Assembly: GCF_052055875.1 (NCBI RefSeq)
Contig: NZ_CP170508.1
Span: 2,542,001-2,606,000 of the forward strand
Direction: 5' to 3'
DNA: 64,000 nt
Source: Methanosphaerula subterraneus
GTDB lineage: Archaea > Halobacteriota > Methanomicrobia > Methanomicrobiales > Methanospirillaceae
Shown here: positions 50,924-58,950 of the stretch, piece by piece
Position numbering within the stretch: the first letter of the stretch is position 1
Layout of the letters: every line of letters starts with the position of its first letter
Translations under genes and position numbers: made by a program
Notes under the pieces: generated by a model
Databases searched by the model: none
What the model was told of the DNA's origin: nothing
What the model saw: the letters and a program-made list of their open reading frames with translations, nothing else

Positions 50924-52396
50924 ATGCTCGACCAGTACGATCTCTCCAGGAAAGCGGATCAGAAGGAGTACAATAAGACAGTCCCGGCACTGCAGGAGCG
51001 GTTCGGGGAACTGCAGAGGGATCTGAGGGCGGCGGGGATCCCTCTGGTTCTGGTTATCGAGGGATGGAACGCTTCAGGGATCTCAAACACGGTCAGCGAG
51101 CTGATCCATGCCCTGGACCCGCGTGGATTCAATTTTTATGCAACCGGGAGTCCCACGGACGATGAGAAGGCACATACCTTCCTCTGGCGGTTCTGGGTAA
51201 ATACCCCTGCAAAGGGGAGGATTGCCATCTTTGCACGGAGTTGGTACAGCCGGCTGCTCGCCGAACGGTTGGGGGGGATCGACTGGAAGGAGAAGAAGAA
51301 GCACTCCCTTCAGATGATCCGGACCTTTGAGCAGCAACTGGCCGATGATGGGGCGATTGTGCTGAAGTTCTTCCTGCACATCAGCAAGGAGGAGCAGAAG
51401 CGGAGGCTTGAGGAGCGCGAAAAGGATCTCCTGACCTCCTGGATGATCACCCGGGGCGACTGGGACTTTCATAACCAGTACGACCAGTACCTGCCTCTTA
51501 TCGAGGATATCATCAGGGAGACCGATAGCAAAGACGCTCCCTGGACGATCGTTGAGGCGACGGATCCCCGGTATACGGCCATCAGGGTCTACACGGTGCT
51601 GATCAGGGTGCTTGAGGCGAGGCTCTCTGCAGAGAAGAAGGGGCAAGACCAGGCCGGCCACAAAAAAGATGATAAGAAACGATCCGACTCAGTCCTCGCT
51701 CCTGTGGATCACTCCCTCTCCCTCTCCAAAACAGACTATGTTGAACAGCTGGAGGTCGTTCAGAGGCAGATCCGCGTGCGGCAGTATCAGATCTACAAAC
51801 GCGGGATTCCTATGATGATCGTGTACGAAGGCTGGGATGCGGCCGGCAAGGGTGGGAACATCCTCCGCCTGACGCAGAATCTGAACCCCCGCGGGTATTC
51901 GGTGGTGCCGGTATCGGTGCCGAACGATATCGAGAAGGCGCACCATTATCTCTGGCGTTTCTACACCAACTTCCCGCCGGCCGGTTCGATCCGGATCTTT
52001 GATCGGTCCTGGTACGGCAGGGTGCTGGTCGAACGGGTCGAACAGCTCTGTACTGAAGAGGAATGGAGGCGGGCATACGGCGAGATCAACCAGATGGAGG
52101 AGGCATTCGTGGCCAGCGGCGGCGGGCTGGTCAAGTTCTGGCTTGAGATCGACAAGGACGAACAACTCCGTCGTTTCGAGCAGCGTCAGAAAGACCCTGC
52201 AAAACAGTGGAAGATCACCGAAGATGACTGGCGCAACCGTGAAAAATGGGACCAGTACACCATCGCCGTCGACGAGATGCTTGCAAAGACCAGCACCCCG
52301 CAGGCACCCTGGACGATCATCGAGTCCGATGACAAATATTATGCACGGATCAAGGCACTCAAAACGGTCGTCTCCTATATCGATACGCTCCTCTGA
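50924..52396 (+). CDS. Two-domain PPK2 polyphosphate kinase (polyphosphate:AMP phosphotransferase type)
   Basis: A 490-residue fusion of two PPK2 domains, typical of class II PPK2 that phosphorylates AMP to ADP with polyphosphate. The second domain (from about residue 270) has an intact P-loop YEGWDAAGKGGNILRL, the lid arginine-rich region FDRSWYGRVLVERVE and WRNREKWDQYTIAVDEML. The first domain is degenerate: the P-loop position reads IEGWNASGISNT, without the Gly-Lys. As in the known class II enzymes, only the C-terminal half is likely catalytic. ATG 50924 follows a GGGG-type site; an in-frame ATG at 50888 is less likely. Confidence 0.92.
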   Translation: MLDQYDLSRKADQKEYNKTVPALQERFGELQRDLRAAGIPLVLVIEGWNASGISNTVSELIHALDPRGFNFYATGSPTDDEKAHTFLWRFWVNTPAKGRIAIFARSWYSRLLAERLGGIDWKEKKKHSLQMIRTFEQQLADDGAIVLKFFLHISKEEQKRRLEEREKDLLTSWMITRGDWDFHNQYDQYLPLIEDIIRETDSKDAPWTIVEATDPRYTAIRVYTVLIRVLEARLSAEKKGQDQAGHKKDDKKRSDSVLAPVDHSLSLSKTDYVEQLEVVQRQIRVRQYQIYKRGIPMMIVYEGWDAAGKGGNILRLTQNLNPRGYSVVPVSVPNDIEKAHHYLWRFYTNFPPAGSIRIFDRSWYGRVLVERVEQLCTEEEWRRAYGEINQMEEAFVASGGGLVKFWLEIDKDEQLRRFEQRQKDPAKQWKITEDDWRNREKWDQYTIAVDEMLAKTSTPQAPWTIIESDDKYYARIKALKTVVSYIDTLL

Positions 52397-52681
52397 TCAG
52401 GGGAGGTTCCCCTCCCCCATGCATTCGTGCTGACGCTCCTCGCTCATCTCGATCAGGATCTCGACGATCTTTCGGACGCTCGAAGGATCGATCTTCTCTT
52501 CGACCGCTCGATTGAAGGCCCGGTCGAGCACCTCCCGCCGCCGGCCCTCGTCCCTGATCGGTGCCCCCTGTGAATACTTGAAGCGTGCGATCTGGGCGGC
52601 GATCTGCTGTCTGGTTCCGATGAGGCGGATGATCTGATCGTCGATGCTGGTGATCTCCTCGCGAAGGGCTGTGATATCCAT
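52397..52681 (-). CDS. Chorismate mutase (AroQ type)
   Basis: A 94-residue all-helical chorismate mutase converting chorismate to prephenate for Phe and Tyr synthesis. The AroQ pattern is LREEITSIDDQIIRLIGTRQQIAAQIARFK with conserved Arg and Lys positions, followed by APIRDEGRRREVLDRAF. It stands alone, stop-to-stop and directly adjacent to the convergent PPK2 gene. Confidence 0.92.
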   Translation of the reverse strand: MDITALREEITSIDDQIIRLIGTRQQIAAQIARFKYSQGAPIRDEGRRREVLDRAFNRAVEEKIDPSSVRKIVEILIEMSEERQHECMGEGNLP

Positions 52682-52783
52682 GTCCCTATATCGGTGTTGT
52701 GATGGACATAAAGATGGCGGTACCGGTCATCTCCGGAAGAGAGTAGATTTAGGTGTAGAGCCACCCAGTACTGATGAGATACA

Positions 52784-53380
52784 ATGTTTGAACGGATTCC
52801 CCCCCACGAACGGCGCGACCTGCTGATCGCATGGCTAGCGATCTCGACCGCATTCACGCTGATCTTTGTTCGGAACAGGGTCGACCTGTCGGTTGCGCTG
52901 CTCTACTTCGTGATCTCGCTGCTGACGGTCGGTATCGGATTTGTGCTCCACGAGATGGCGCACAAGTTCGTGGCCATGCACTTCGGTTACTGGGCAGAGT
53001 TCCAGCGGGACGATCAGATGCTGCTGGTGGCCGTGGTCCTCGCGGCCCTGGTGGGCGTGGTCTTTGCGGCGCCGGGGGCCACGGTGGTCTACGGCTCCTC
53101 GGTCAGCAAGAGGGAGAATGGGATCATCTCGGCTGCCGGCCCTGTCTCAAGTCTGCTGATCTGCATCCCGTTCGCCCTGCTGGCGTTCTTTGGCGGGCAG
53201 TGGGGCCTGGTCGGTGTGATCGGTTACCTGGGGCTGAAGGTGAACGCCATGATCGCGGCCTTCAATATGCTCCCGGTCTCGGTGCTGGACGGAAAGAAGG
53301 TGCTGGCCTGGAACCCCGCGGCCTTTGTGGTGCTGATTGTGGCGGCATTCGGGCTGCTGTACCTGACCTACCTGATCTGA
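52784..53380 (+). CDS. M50-type intramembrane metalloprotease
   Basis: A 198-residue membrane protein of the site-2 protease/M50 group with about five membrane segments. The zinc-binding motif is HEMAHKF (residues 56-60 HEMAH) inside a helix, and the second active-site motif is in MLPVSVLDGKKVLAW. It would cleave membrane-bound substrates. It is transcribed away from the chorismate mutase gene. A6/T7 tracts at 53389-53404 serve as terminator. Confidence 0.85.
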   Translation: MFERIPPHERRDLLIAWLAISTAFTLIFVRNRVDLSVALLYFVISLLTVGIGFVLHEMAHKFVAMHFGYWAEFQRDDQMLLVAVVLAALVGVVFAAPGATVVYGSSVSKRENGIISAAGPVSSLLICIPFALLAFFGGQWGLVGVIGYLGLKVNAMIAAFNMLPVSVLDGKKVLAWNPAAFVVLIVAAFGLLYLTYLI

Positions 53381-53388
53381 ACGCCATC

Positions 53389-53404
53389 AAAAAATAGTTT
53401 TTTT
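53389..53404. terminator. A6/T7 terminator between M50 and TPR genes
   Basis: A6 at 53389-53394 and T7 at 53398-53404 lie between the convergent genes ending at 53380 and 53409 and could stop transcription in both directions. Confidence 0.5.
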
Positions 53405-53408
53405 ATTT

Positions 53409-53837
53409 TTATTTCATCGCTGTGCTGTCCAGGTCGGCCGCCTTTTTGTAGGCTGCGTCCGCTTCGCCGGTCCTGCCGAGCCGCTCGAGTGCGTCGCCCC
53501 TGTTCATCCATGACGGCGCAGAGGTCGGGTCGACCTCGGTCGCCCGGGTGAAGGCCGCAAGCGCCTCTTCATCGCGTCCCAGGGCGCGGAGGGTTGCCCC
53601 TTTCCCGTTCAATGCTTCCACATTGTTGGGATCGATCTGCAGCCCCTGCTCGTAGGTGGCCAGGGCCTGCTGGTAGTTCCCCTGCTCGCCGAGGGTGCCG
53701 GCCCGGGTGAAGAGCGTTGCTGCATCTTTGCCGGCAGCGCTGGTATTGTTTGTACTCTCCTGAGCTGTGCACCCTGCAAGTGCAACACCTCCGACGAGCA
53801 TCAAGATCAGCAGCACCCGTATCCCTGTATCTCTCAT
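53409..53837 (-). CDS. TPR-repeat lipoprotein
   Basis: A 142-residue protein with a lipoprotein signal (lipobox ALAGC, Cys at about 22), a short Ser/Thr-rich spacer and three TPR repeats (QGNYQQALATYEQGLQIDPNNVEALN; GRDEEALAAFTRATEVDP; GRTGEADAAYKKAADLD). It is probably anchored on the outer membrane face as a scaffold. It resembles the TPR lipoprotein at 16348-16731. Confidence 0.82.
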   Translation of the reverse strand: MRDTGIRVLLILMLVGGVALAGCTAQESTNNTSAAGKDAATLFTRAGTLGEQGNYQQALATYEQGLQIDPNNVEALNGKGATLRALGRDEEALAAFTRATEVDPTSAPSWMNRGDALERLGRTGEADAAYKKAADLDSTAMK

Positions 53838-53922
53838 CTCTATGAATGGTGGATCCTGGTCCCTTCTTAATCTTCCTCTTCTGATAGCCTGTCAGTCCGG
53901 CTCTCCTCACTGCGACTGCGGA

Positions 53923-53978
53923 CTGCCACAATCCCTATATAGGGATGATGATGAGTTTGTAAGGCTGAGACGAACGCA
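53923..53978 (+). promoter_or_regulatory. Promoter of first cyclophilin with palindromic TATA; homologous to 54560-54615
   Basis: A perfect 16-bp palindrome ATCCCTATATAGGGAT (53931-53946) surrounds the TATA element. The 56 bp here match the segment 54560-54615 at about 48 positions, with identical spacing from TATA to a MRR/LRR-encoding stretch. The ATG of the second gene corresponds to CTG (53965-53967) here. Confidence 0.65.
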
Positions 53979-54042
53979 GACCCCGTGGCCTGTGTCGAAA
54001 CGGTACTCACAGCACAGCATACAACCATGGAGTTTGATACCA

Positions 54043-54510
54043 ATGACCAATGAGACTGGCAAGAAAGCCCTTCTGCATACCACGATGGGCGATGTCACCA
54101 TCCTGCTGGATGCCGATATGCCCGTGACCGCAGGAAATTTCGAGTCACTCGTGCAGAAAGGATACTACAACAACGTGACCTTCCACCGCGTGATCGACGG
54201 GTTCATGATCCAGGGCGGCGACCCGAAGGGTGACGGCACCGGCGGGCCGGGCTATGTGATCCCAGACGAGTTCACAGCCCACAACAAAAACGACCGCGGC
54301 ACCATCTCGATGGCCAACGCCGGCCCCAACACCGGTGGCAGCCAGTTCTTCATCAACCTGGTGAACAACAACTTCCTGGACCAGAAGCACCCGGTCTTTG
54401 GAAAGGTCGTCAGCGGGATGGAGGTCATCGATGCGATTGCAAAGGTCAGGACCGACCGGAGCGACCGCCCGCAGACCCCGGTGACGATCGTCACGGCAGA
54501 GATCATCTGA
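54043..54510 (+). CDS. Cyclophilin-type peptidyl-prolyl isomerase, cytoplasmic copy
   Basis: A 155-residue cyclophilin that catalyses proline cis-trans isomerisation. Landmarks are LLHTTMGDVTILLDADMPVTAGNF, YYNNVTFHRVIDGFMIQGGDPKGDGTGGPG, the central GTISMANAGPNTGGSQFFINL and HPVFGKVVSGMEVI. The ATG at 54043 begins the domain directly, so no signal peptide is present. In-frame upstream codons from CTG 53965 (LRRTQTPWPV) are similar to the signal-peptide start of the next gene, a likely relic of it. A GGAG site lies at 54029-54032. Confidence 0.92.
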   Translation: MTNETGKKALLHTTMGDVTILLDADMPVTAGNFESLVQKGYYNNVTFHRVIDGFMIQGGDPKGDGTGGPGYVIPDEFTAHNKNDRGTISMANAGPNTGGSQFFINLVNNNFLDQKHPVFGKVVSGMEVIDAIAKVRTDRSDRPQTPVTIVTAEII

Positions 54511-54539
54511 TCACAACCATCCGGGGCCCATCCCTCTGC

Positions 54540-54548
54540 TTTTTTTTT
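54540..54548 (+). terminator. T9 terminator after the first cyclophilin
   Basis: Nine T residues follow 29 bp after the stop at 54510, just upstream of the promoter of the second cyclophilin. Confidence 0.55.
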
Positions 54549-54559
54549 GGAACCTGCTG

Positions 54560-54615
54560 CTGCCACAATCATCATATAGGGCTGATGGTGATTTTCTAAG
54601 GATGAGACGAGCACA
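54560..54615 (+). promoter_or_regulatory. Promoter of lipoprotein cyclophilin, homologous to 53923-53978
   Basis: A TATA element (catata, 54573-54578) sits about 26 bp upstream of the ATG at 54602, predicting a leaderless message. The segment is aligned base for base with the promoter of the first cyclophilin gene. Confidence 0.6.
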
Positions 54616-55255
54616 TATTCTGCTCTGCGTCGGGCTGATACTTGCAGCATCCCTCTTCATCGCAGGATGCACAAGTGCCCCCCAGAGCCAGCAACCGACC
54701 TCAACGGTCTCTGGTCAGGTGACCACCGCCGTCACAACAGCAGCCGCAACGGCAGCATCAACGCAGAATACCACTGGAACGAGTACGGCGGCCAATCTGA
54801 CCGGTAAGAAGGCCGTCCTGCATACCTCGATGGGCGATATCACGATCCAGCTGTATGGAGACATGCCGATCACGACCGGAAACTTCGAGAAACTCGTGCA
54901 GAAGGGGTTCTACAACAACCTGACCTTCCATCGTGTGGTCGCCGGGTTCATGATCCAGGGCGGCGACCCGAAGGGTGACGGCACCGGCGGACCGGGCTAC
55001 GTGATCCCCGACGAGTTCACCGACCACAACAGAAACGATCGCGGGACCATCGCGATGGCCAACGCCGGCCCGAACACCGGGGGCAGCCAGTTCTTCATCA
55101 ACCTGGTGAACAACAACTACCTGGACAAGAAGCACCCTGCCTTTGGAAAGGTCGTCAGCGGGATGGATGTCGTCGACGCGATCGGCAAGGTCCAGATCGG
55201 TACGAACAGCCGCCCGGTGCAGACGGTCACGATCGTCTCTGCTGAGATCGTCTGA
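54602..55255 (+). CDS. Cyclophilin-type peptidyl-prolyl isomerase, lipoprotein
   Basis: A 217-residue lipoprotein. The signal peptide MRRAHILLCVGLILAAS leads to the lipobox IAGC (Cys at about 23), then a Ser/Thr/Ala-rich spacer to about residue 68 and a cyclophilin domain almost identical in layout to the preceding gene (FYNNLTFHRVVAGFMIQGG; GTIAMANAGPNTGGSQFF). It acts on exported proteins at the outer face of the membrane. The two genes are tandem duplicates that diverged in localisation. Confidence 0.92.
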   Translation: MRRAHILLCVGLILAASLFIAGCTSAPQSQQPTSTVSGQVTTAVTTAAATAASTQNTTGTSTAANLTGKKAVLHTSMGDITIQLYGDMPITTGNFEKLVQKGFYNNLTFHRVVAGFMIQGGDPKGDGTGGPGYVIPDEFTDHNRNDRGTIAMANAGPNTGGSQFFINLVNNNYLDKKHPAFGKVVSGMDVVDAIGKVQIGTNSRPVQTVTIVSAEIV

Positions 55256-55288
55256 ACCTGGTCGCCAGGTTGAAATCCATCCATTCTC

Positions 55289-55294
55289 TTTTTT
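55289..55294 (+). terminator. T6 terminator after the lipoprotein cyclophilin
   Basis: Six T residues occur about 34 bp after the stop at 55255. Confidence 0.4.
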
Positions 55295-55456
55295 GGTCCC
55301 CCTATCGGGGCGTATCCCTCTCCTGTTTCAGGAGAAGAAGCCGGCGGACGACCCGAAGATCCAGGGTTAACGATCTCATGGAGATCCTTATCGCGTAAAC
55401 ACGTTCGTATATACGAATTTCGCATCATTTAAAGTCAGATGGCGATCAAATTTCGG

Positions 55457-55464
55457 TATATATT
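55457..55464 (+). promoter_or_regulatory. TATA box of the 55.5 kb lipoprotein gene
   Basis: The element tatatatt lies about 50 bp upstream of the ATG at 55510, predicting a leader of about 20-25 bases that includes the GGAGGT ribosome site at 55500-55505. Confidence 0.55.
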
Positions 55465-55509
55465 TAACCTGGGATACCGATGAGAGGACTATACTGTTTG
55501 GAGGTTCGT

Positions 55510-56169
55510 ATGACACTTATTCACAAGAAACAAGCAACACGTACTGCCCTCGTACTGGCCCTGCTGATCATCGGCATGGTGCTGGTCTCCGGGTGTACCT
55601 CGTCGACCACCGTCTCGCCGACCACGACGGCGGTCACGACCACGGCGACATCGCAGTCGACATCCGCAGCCGGGACAACAGCCTCGGCGACCGCTACCAC
55701 ATCGTCATCAGGTACCGGGGCAGCAGTCCAGGCCGTGGACTTCAACAAGATGGTGGCCCTGATCCCCGTGGCCCCGACAGGCTGGGAGGCCGATGGGAGT
55801 CCGAGCGGGCTCACCATGAAGGACTCGGACGGCCACCCCTGGACGATGGCGACAGGGAGCTACACGAGCACCACGAACAAGGATACCACGGCCAGTGTCA
55901 CCTACCAGGACACTGCCAATCAAAATGTCGGATTCAAGAGCAGCTGGAGTGGGTTCCAGTCGATGGAGAGCACCGACGGGTACTTCAAGAGCACCCAGGT
56001 GAAGGGGAACCCGGCATGGGAGGTATATACGAAGCCCGATACCTATGGAGCATGGATCTCGGTGAACGACCGGTTCATGGTCTATGTCTCCGTCGACAAG
56101 GGGACGAAGGCTGATTATGACACCATCGTCAATGCGATCGACTTCGCCGGCATCGCCGCCCTGAAGTGA
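55510..56169 (+). CDS. Ser/Thr-rich lipoprotein with a PsbP-like C-terminal domain
   Basis: A 219-residue lipoprotein with the signal ALLIIGMVLVSGC (Cys at about 29). A Thr/Ser/Ala-rich linker (about 30-72) follows, a likely surface stalk. The C-terminal 145 residues form a compact beta-rich domain (FNKMVALIPVAPTGWEADG; WEVYTKPDTYGAWISVNDRFMVYVSVDKG). I see only a loose resemblance to PsbP-type folds. ATG 55510 follows a GGAGGT site; an in-frame ATG at 55480 lacks one. A T7 run at 56182-56188 ends it. Role unknown. Confidence 0.7.
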   Translation: MTLIHKKQATRTALVLALLIIGMVLVSGCTSSTTVSPTTTAVTTTATSQSTSAAGTTASATATTSSSGTGAAVQAVDFNKMVALIPVAPTGWEADGSPSGLTMKDSDGHPWTMATGSYTSTTNKDTTASVTYQDTANQNVGFKSSWSGFQSMESTDGYFKSTQVKGNPAWEVYTKPDTYGAWISVNDRFMVYVSVDKGTKADYDTIVNAIDFAGIAALK

Positions 56170-56181
56170 TCAGATCTCTCC

Positions 56182-56188
56182 TTTTTTT
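56182..56188 (+). terminator. T7 terminator after the 55.5 kb lipoprotein gene
   Basis: Seven T residues occur 13 bp after the stop at 56169. Confidence 0.5.
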
Positions 56189-56354
56189 GAATATCTCTAC
56201 CCTTTAGACGATCTCGTTCCCGTCATATGATGAGGCTGAATGGGGTGATAAAAACGATCGATACGTTGAATTCGGAGAATTTAAATGGGAATTCATCATA
56301 GGTTCAATAATTATCTCAATTACGTTTTTCCACTGCACCAATGAGGTTTGAATC

Positions 56355-58757
56355 ATGACATGTCTCTTCAAAAGAACGATCTTGCTGCTGATCGTGCTGA
56401 TCAGCGCCTCCTGCCTGCTGATGATTGCACCGGTGGCAGCGACTCCGCCGATGACCCTGACAGGTACCCTTGTCGATGGTTACACCCATCAACCGGTGGC
56501 GGATATTAGTATCAGAACATCAGAACAATTTGGATCTGTTCATACCAATGCCATGGGGAGATTCTCAATCCTTCTGGATACTCCCACGGTCGACGATCCT
56601 TTTACCCTGACGATCGCTCCTCTCGATTATCGTGAAAGAACGATAAACTACTCATACAATTCTGCCGATCTTCAGCAAGGCACAAAAGACCTCGGGCAGT
56701 TCGAACTCACCAGAATTGTATCCGGGTACGTAACCGATTCTGTCACCGGTCAGCCATTGTCCGATGCGATCATCTCCTCCTCCCTCCTAGGTTCTTCAAC
56801 CACCTCGGACAGCAACGGATATTATAATTTTCACATAGAATACGCTGGCCTCGGTCAGAACGGCATCTCCTTCAGGGGTATGGACCCGAATCAGTATAAC
56901 CTGACGGCGACCAGGGCCGGGTATCTGACCTCGTCCATACCGTTTGACTGGTATCGTGAGGACGAAACCCATCTCTATAACATCCAGCTCACCCGGGCCT
57001 TCGCGGCGAACTTCTATGCCTTCGGCCATGTCGGCCAGGCCCCGTACTCGGTGCGGTTCCAGGACCGATCGACCGATTCAGCGACCGCCTGGCACTGGGA
57101 CTTCGGGGACAACACCACATCGATCGAGCAAAACCCGACCCATATCTACAACCAGACCGGCGCCTACAACGTGGCCCTGACCGCCTCGAACGATCAGATG
57201 GGCGACACCTGTACCCAGTACCGGTGCATCATCGTGAACACCGTGCCTGAGGCGAACTTCACGGCCAACGCGACCGTCGGCAGGACGCCGTTCACCGTGC
57301 AGTTCACCGACCAGTCGACCAGTGCGACCGAATTCCAGTGGCAGTTCGGCGACGGGGCGACCTCGACCGAGCAGAACCCGATCCACACCTACACCCAGGT
57401 GGGTACCTATTCCGTGACCCTGATCGCTTCAAGTCCGGATTATGGTAGCGTCTACACGCAGAGGCCGGGGTACATCACGGTCACCGACCCGCCGACCGTC
57501 GGGTTCTCCACGAATGTTTCAGCCGGCCTCGTCCCTCTCGCCGTACAGTTCACCGAGTCGACGAACGGCTCGGTCCAGTATTATTACTGGCAGTTCGGCG
57601 ACGGGGCGACCTCCTTCGAACAGAACCCGGTCCATGTCTACGACACCGCCGGGAAGTACACCGTCTCCCTCTATGCGATCGGTTCGAACGGCACAGAGGT
57701 GAAGACGATCGATGACTGCATCAACGTCACCGCCCCGGTCGCGCCGACCCCGGTACCGACCGAGCAGTACCCGCCGGCTGCCAATTTCACGGTCACCTCC
57801 CAGGGCGGCCCGGGTTCGATGGGCATCCTGGTCACCGACACCTCGGTGAATGCGACCTCGGTGCGGTACGACCTCGGCGACGGCACGAGCACCGCCTATC
57901 GGAATTTCCAGTACACCTACTCGCAGGCCGGCACCTACACAATTAAACAGACCGCGACCGGTGCAACAGGATCATCGGTGAAGACGGTCGAGGTGACCGT
58001 GCCGGCGGCCACTCCGACGCCGACGATCACCTTCCCGCCGATCGGCGGGGATCAGGGATGGTATACGATCCACTGTAATGTTGACGGGGCGACGGTCACC
58101 TTCGATGAGACCCCCATGGGGACCATCGCGGACGGGATCCTGAAGATCCGGGTCTATGTCACCGGCACTCCCTTCAGGACCTACACCGTCCAGAAGGACG
58201 GATACTCCACCGTCTCCGGGGCCATCACCACCTACCCCGGCAAGGACCAGAACGTCGACATATTTGTGACCCTGACCCCCGGCTATACCGCGACCCCATA
58301 CAACGGTCCGCACACCATCCCCGGGACACTGCAGGCCGAGGACTACGACCTCGGCGGTGAGGGCGTCGCCTACCACGACACCACCGCCGGCAACGAAGGC
58401 GGGGTCTACCGGCAGGACGATGTCGACATCGAGACGCTCGACACCGACGGCTCCCCGAACATCGGCTGGATCCGTGCTGGCGAGTGGCTCACCTACACTG
58501 TGGACGTCAGCACTGCCGGCACCTATGACGCCGGGTTCCGGGTCGCCTCCTCGCACAGCGGATCGACCGTCCGGGTGTACGTCGACGACGACACGACCCC
58601 GGTCGCGACCGTGAGCATCCCGAACACCGGCGACTGGCCGGTCTTCCAGACCGTCTCCGTGCCGGTGACCCTGCCGGCCGGGCAGCACCGGCTGAGCCTT
58701 CTGTTCCCGACCGATTACGTCAACATCAACTGGATCAGCTTCGCCCCGAGGGGCTGA
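56355..58757 (+). CDS. Secreted multi-domain surface protein: PKD repeats and CBM6
   Basis: An 800-residue exported protein. A signal peptide (to about residue 29) precedes two carboxypeptidase-regulatory-type beta domains (about 33-210; GTLVDGYTHQPVADISI; GYVTDSVTGQPLSDAII). Three PKD domains follow, each with the WxFGDGxTS and QNPxHxY pattern (about 217-470), then a Pro/Thr linker, a fourth degenerate PKD (YDLGDGTSTAYRN), a PEGA-like stretch (TIHCNVDGATVTFDE) and a C-terminal CBM6-type sugar-binding domain (QAEDYDLGGEGVAYHDTT; WLTYTVDVSTAGTYDAGFRV). It probably binds glycans at the cell surface. T6 at 58768-58773 ends it. Confidence 0.87.
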   Translation: MTCLFKRTILLLIVLISASCLLMIAPVAATPPMTLTGTLVDGYTHQPVADISIRTSEQFGSVHTNAMGRFSILLDTPTVDDPFTLTIAPLDYRERTINYSYNSADLQQGTKDLGQFELTRIVSGYVTDSVTGQPLSDAIISSSLLGSSTTSDSNGYYNFHIEYAGLGQNGISFRGMDPNQYNLTATRAGYLTSSIPFDWYREDETHLYNIQLTRAFAANFYAFGHVGQAPYSVRFQDRSTDSATAWHWDFGDNTTSIEQNPTHIYNQTGAYNVALTASNDQMGDTCTQYRCIIVNTVPEANFTANATVGRTPFTVQFTDQSTSATEFQWQFGDGATSTEQNPIHTYTQVGTYSVTLIASSPDYGSVYTQRPGYITVTDPPTVGFSTNVSAGLVPLAVQFTESTNGSVQYYYWQFGDGATSFEQNPVHVYDTAGKYTVSLYAIGSNGTEVKTIDDCINVTAPVAPTPVPTEQYPPAANFTVTSQGGPGSMGILVTDTSVNATSVRYDLGDGTSTAYRNFQYTYSQAGTYTIKQTATGATGSSVKTVEVTVPAATPTPTITFPPIGGDQGWYTIHCNVDGATVTFDETPMGTIADGILKIRVYVTGTPFRTYTVQKDGYSTVSGAITTYPGKDQNVDIFVTLTPGYTATPYNGPHTIPGTLQAEDYDLGGEGVAYHDTTAGNEGGVYRQDDVDIETLDTDGSPNIGWIRAGEWLTYTVDVSTAGTYDAGFRVASSHSGSTVRVYVDDDTTPVATVSIPNTGDWPVFQTVSVPVTLPAGQHRLSLLFPTDYVNINWISFAPRG

Positions 58758-58767
58758 ACCGTTCTCC

Positions 58768-58773
58768 TTTTTT
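58768..58773 (+). terminator. T6 terminator after the PKD/CBM6 gene
   Basis: Six T residues occur about 11 bp after the stop at 58757. Confidence 0.5.
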
Positions 58774-58941
58774 CCGACTCCCGGACCTGTCCTGTTAGGC
58801 GATCCCAGCTTCGCCGATGGTGCATCCAATACTCGTGCAGCCGATGAGGGCAGCAGCGGAGTCTGGGAACGAGTCTGGCGTCGAAGTATCATCCAGAACC
58901 TGATCGATTCAGACGATCGGACCGTCCGAAGCCGGTTGAGC

Positions 58942-58948
58942 AAAAAAA
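58942..58948 (-). terminator. T7 terminator of thiC
   Basis: Seven A residues on the plus strand, read as T7 by thiC, lie immediately after its stop at 58951. Confidence 0.55.
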
Positions 58949-58950
58949 GA

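Noticed and set aside
57000..57700. Repeated DNA words in the surface protein gene
   Set aside because: These are codons for PKD repeats, not a mobile or regulatory repeat.
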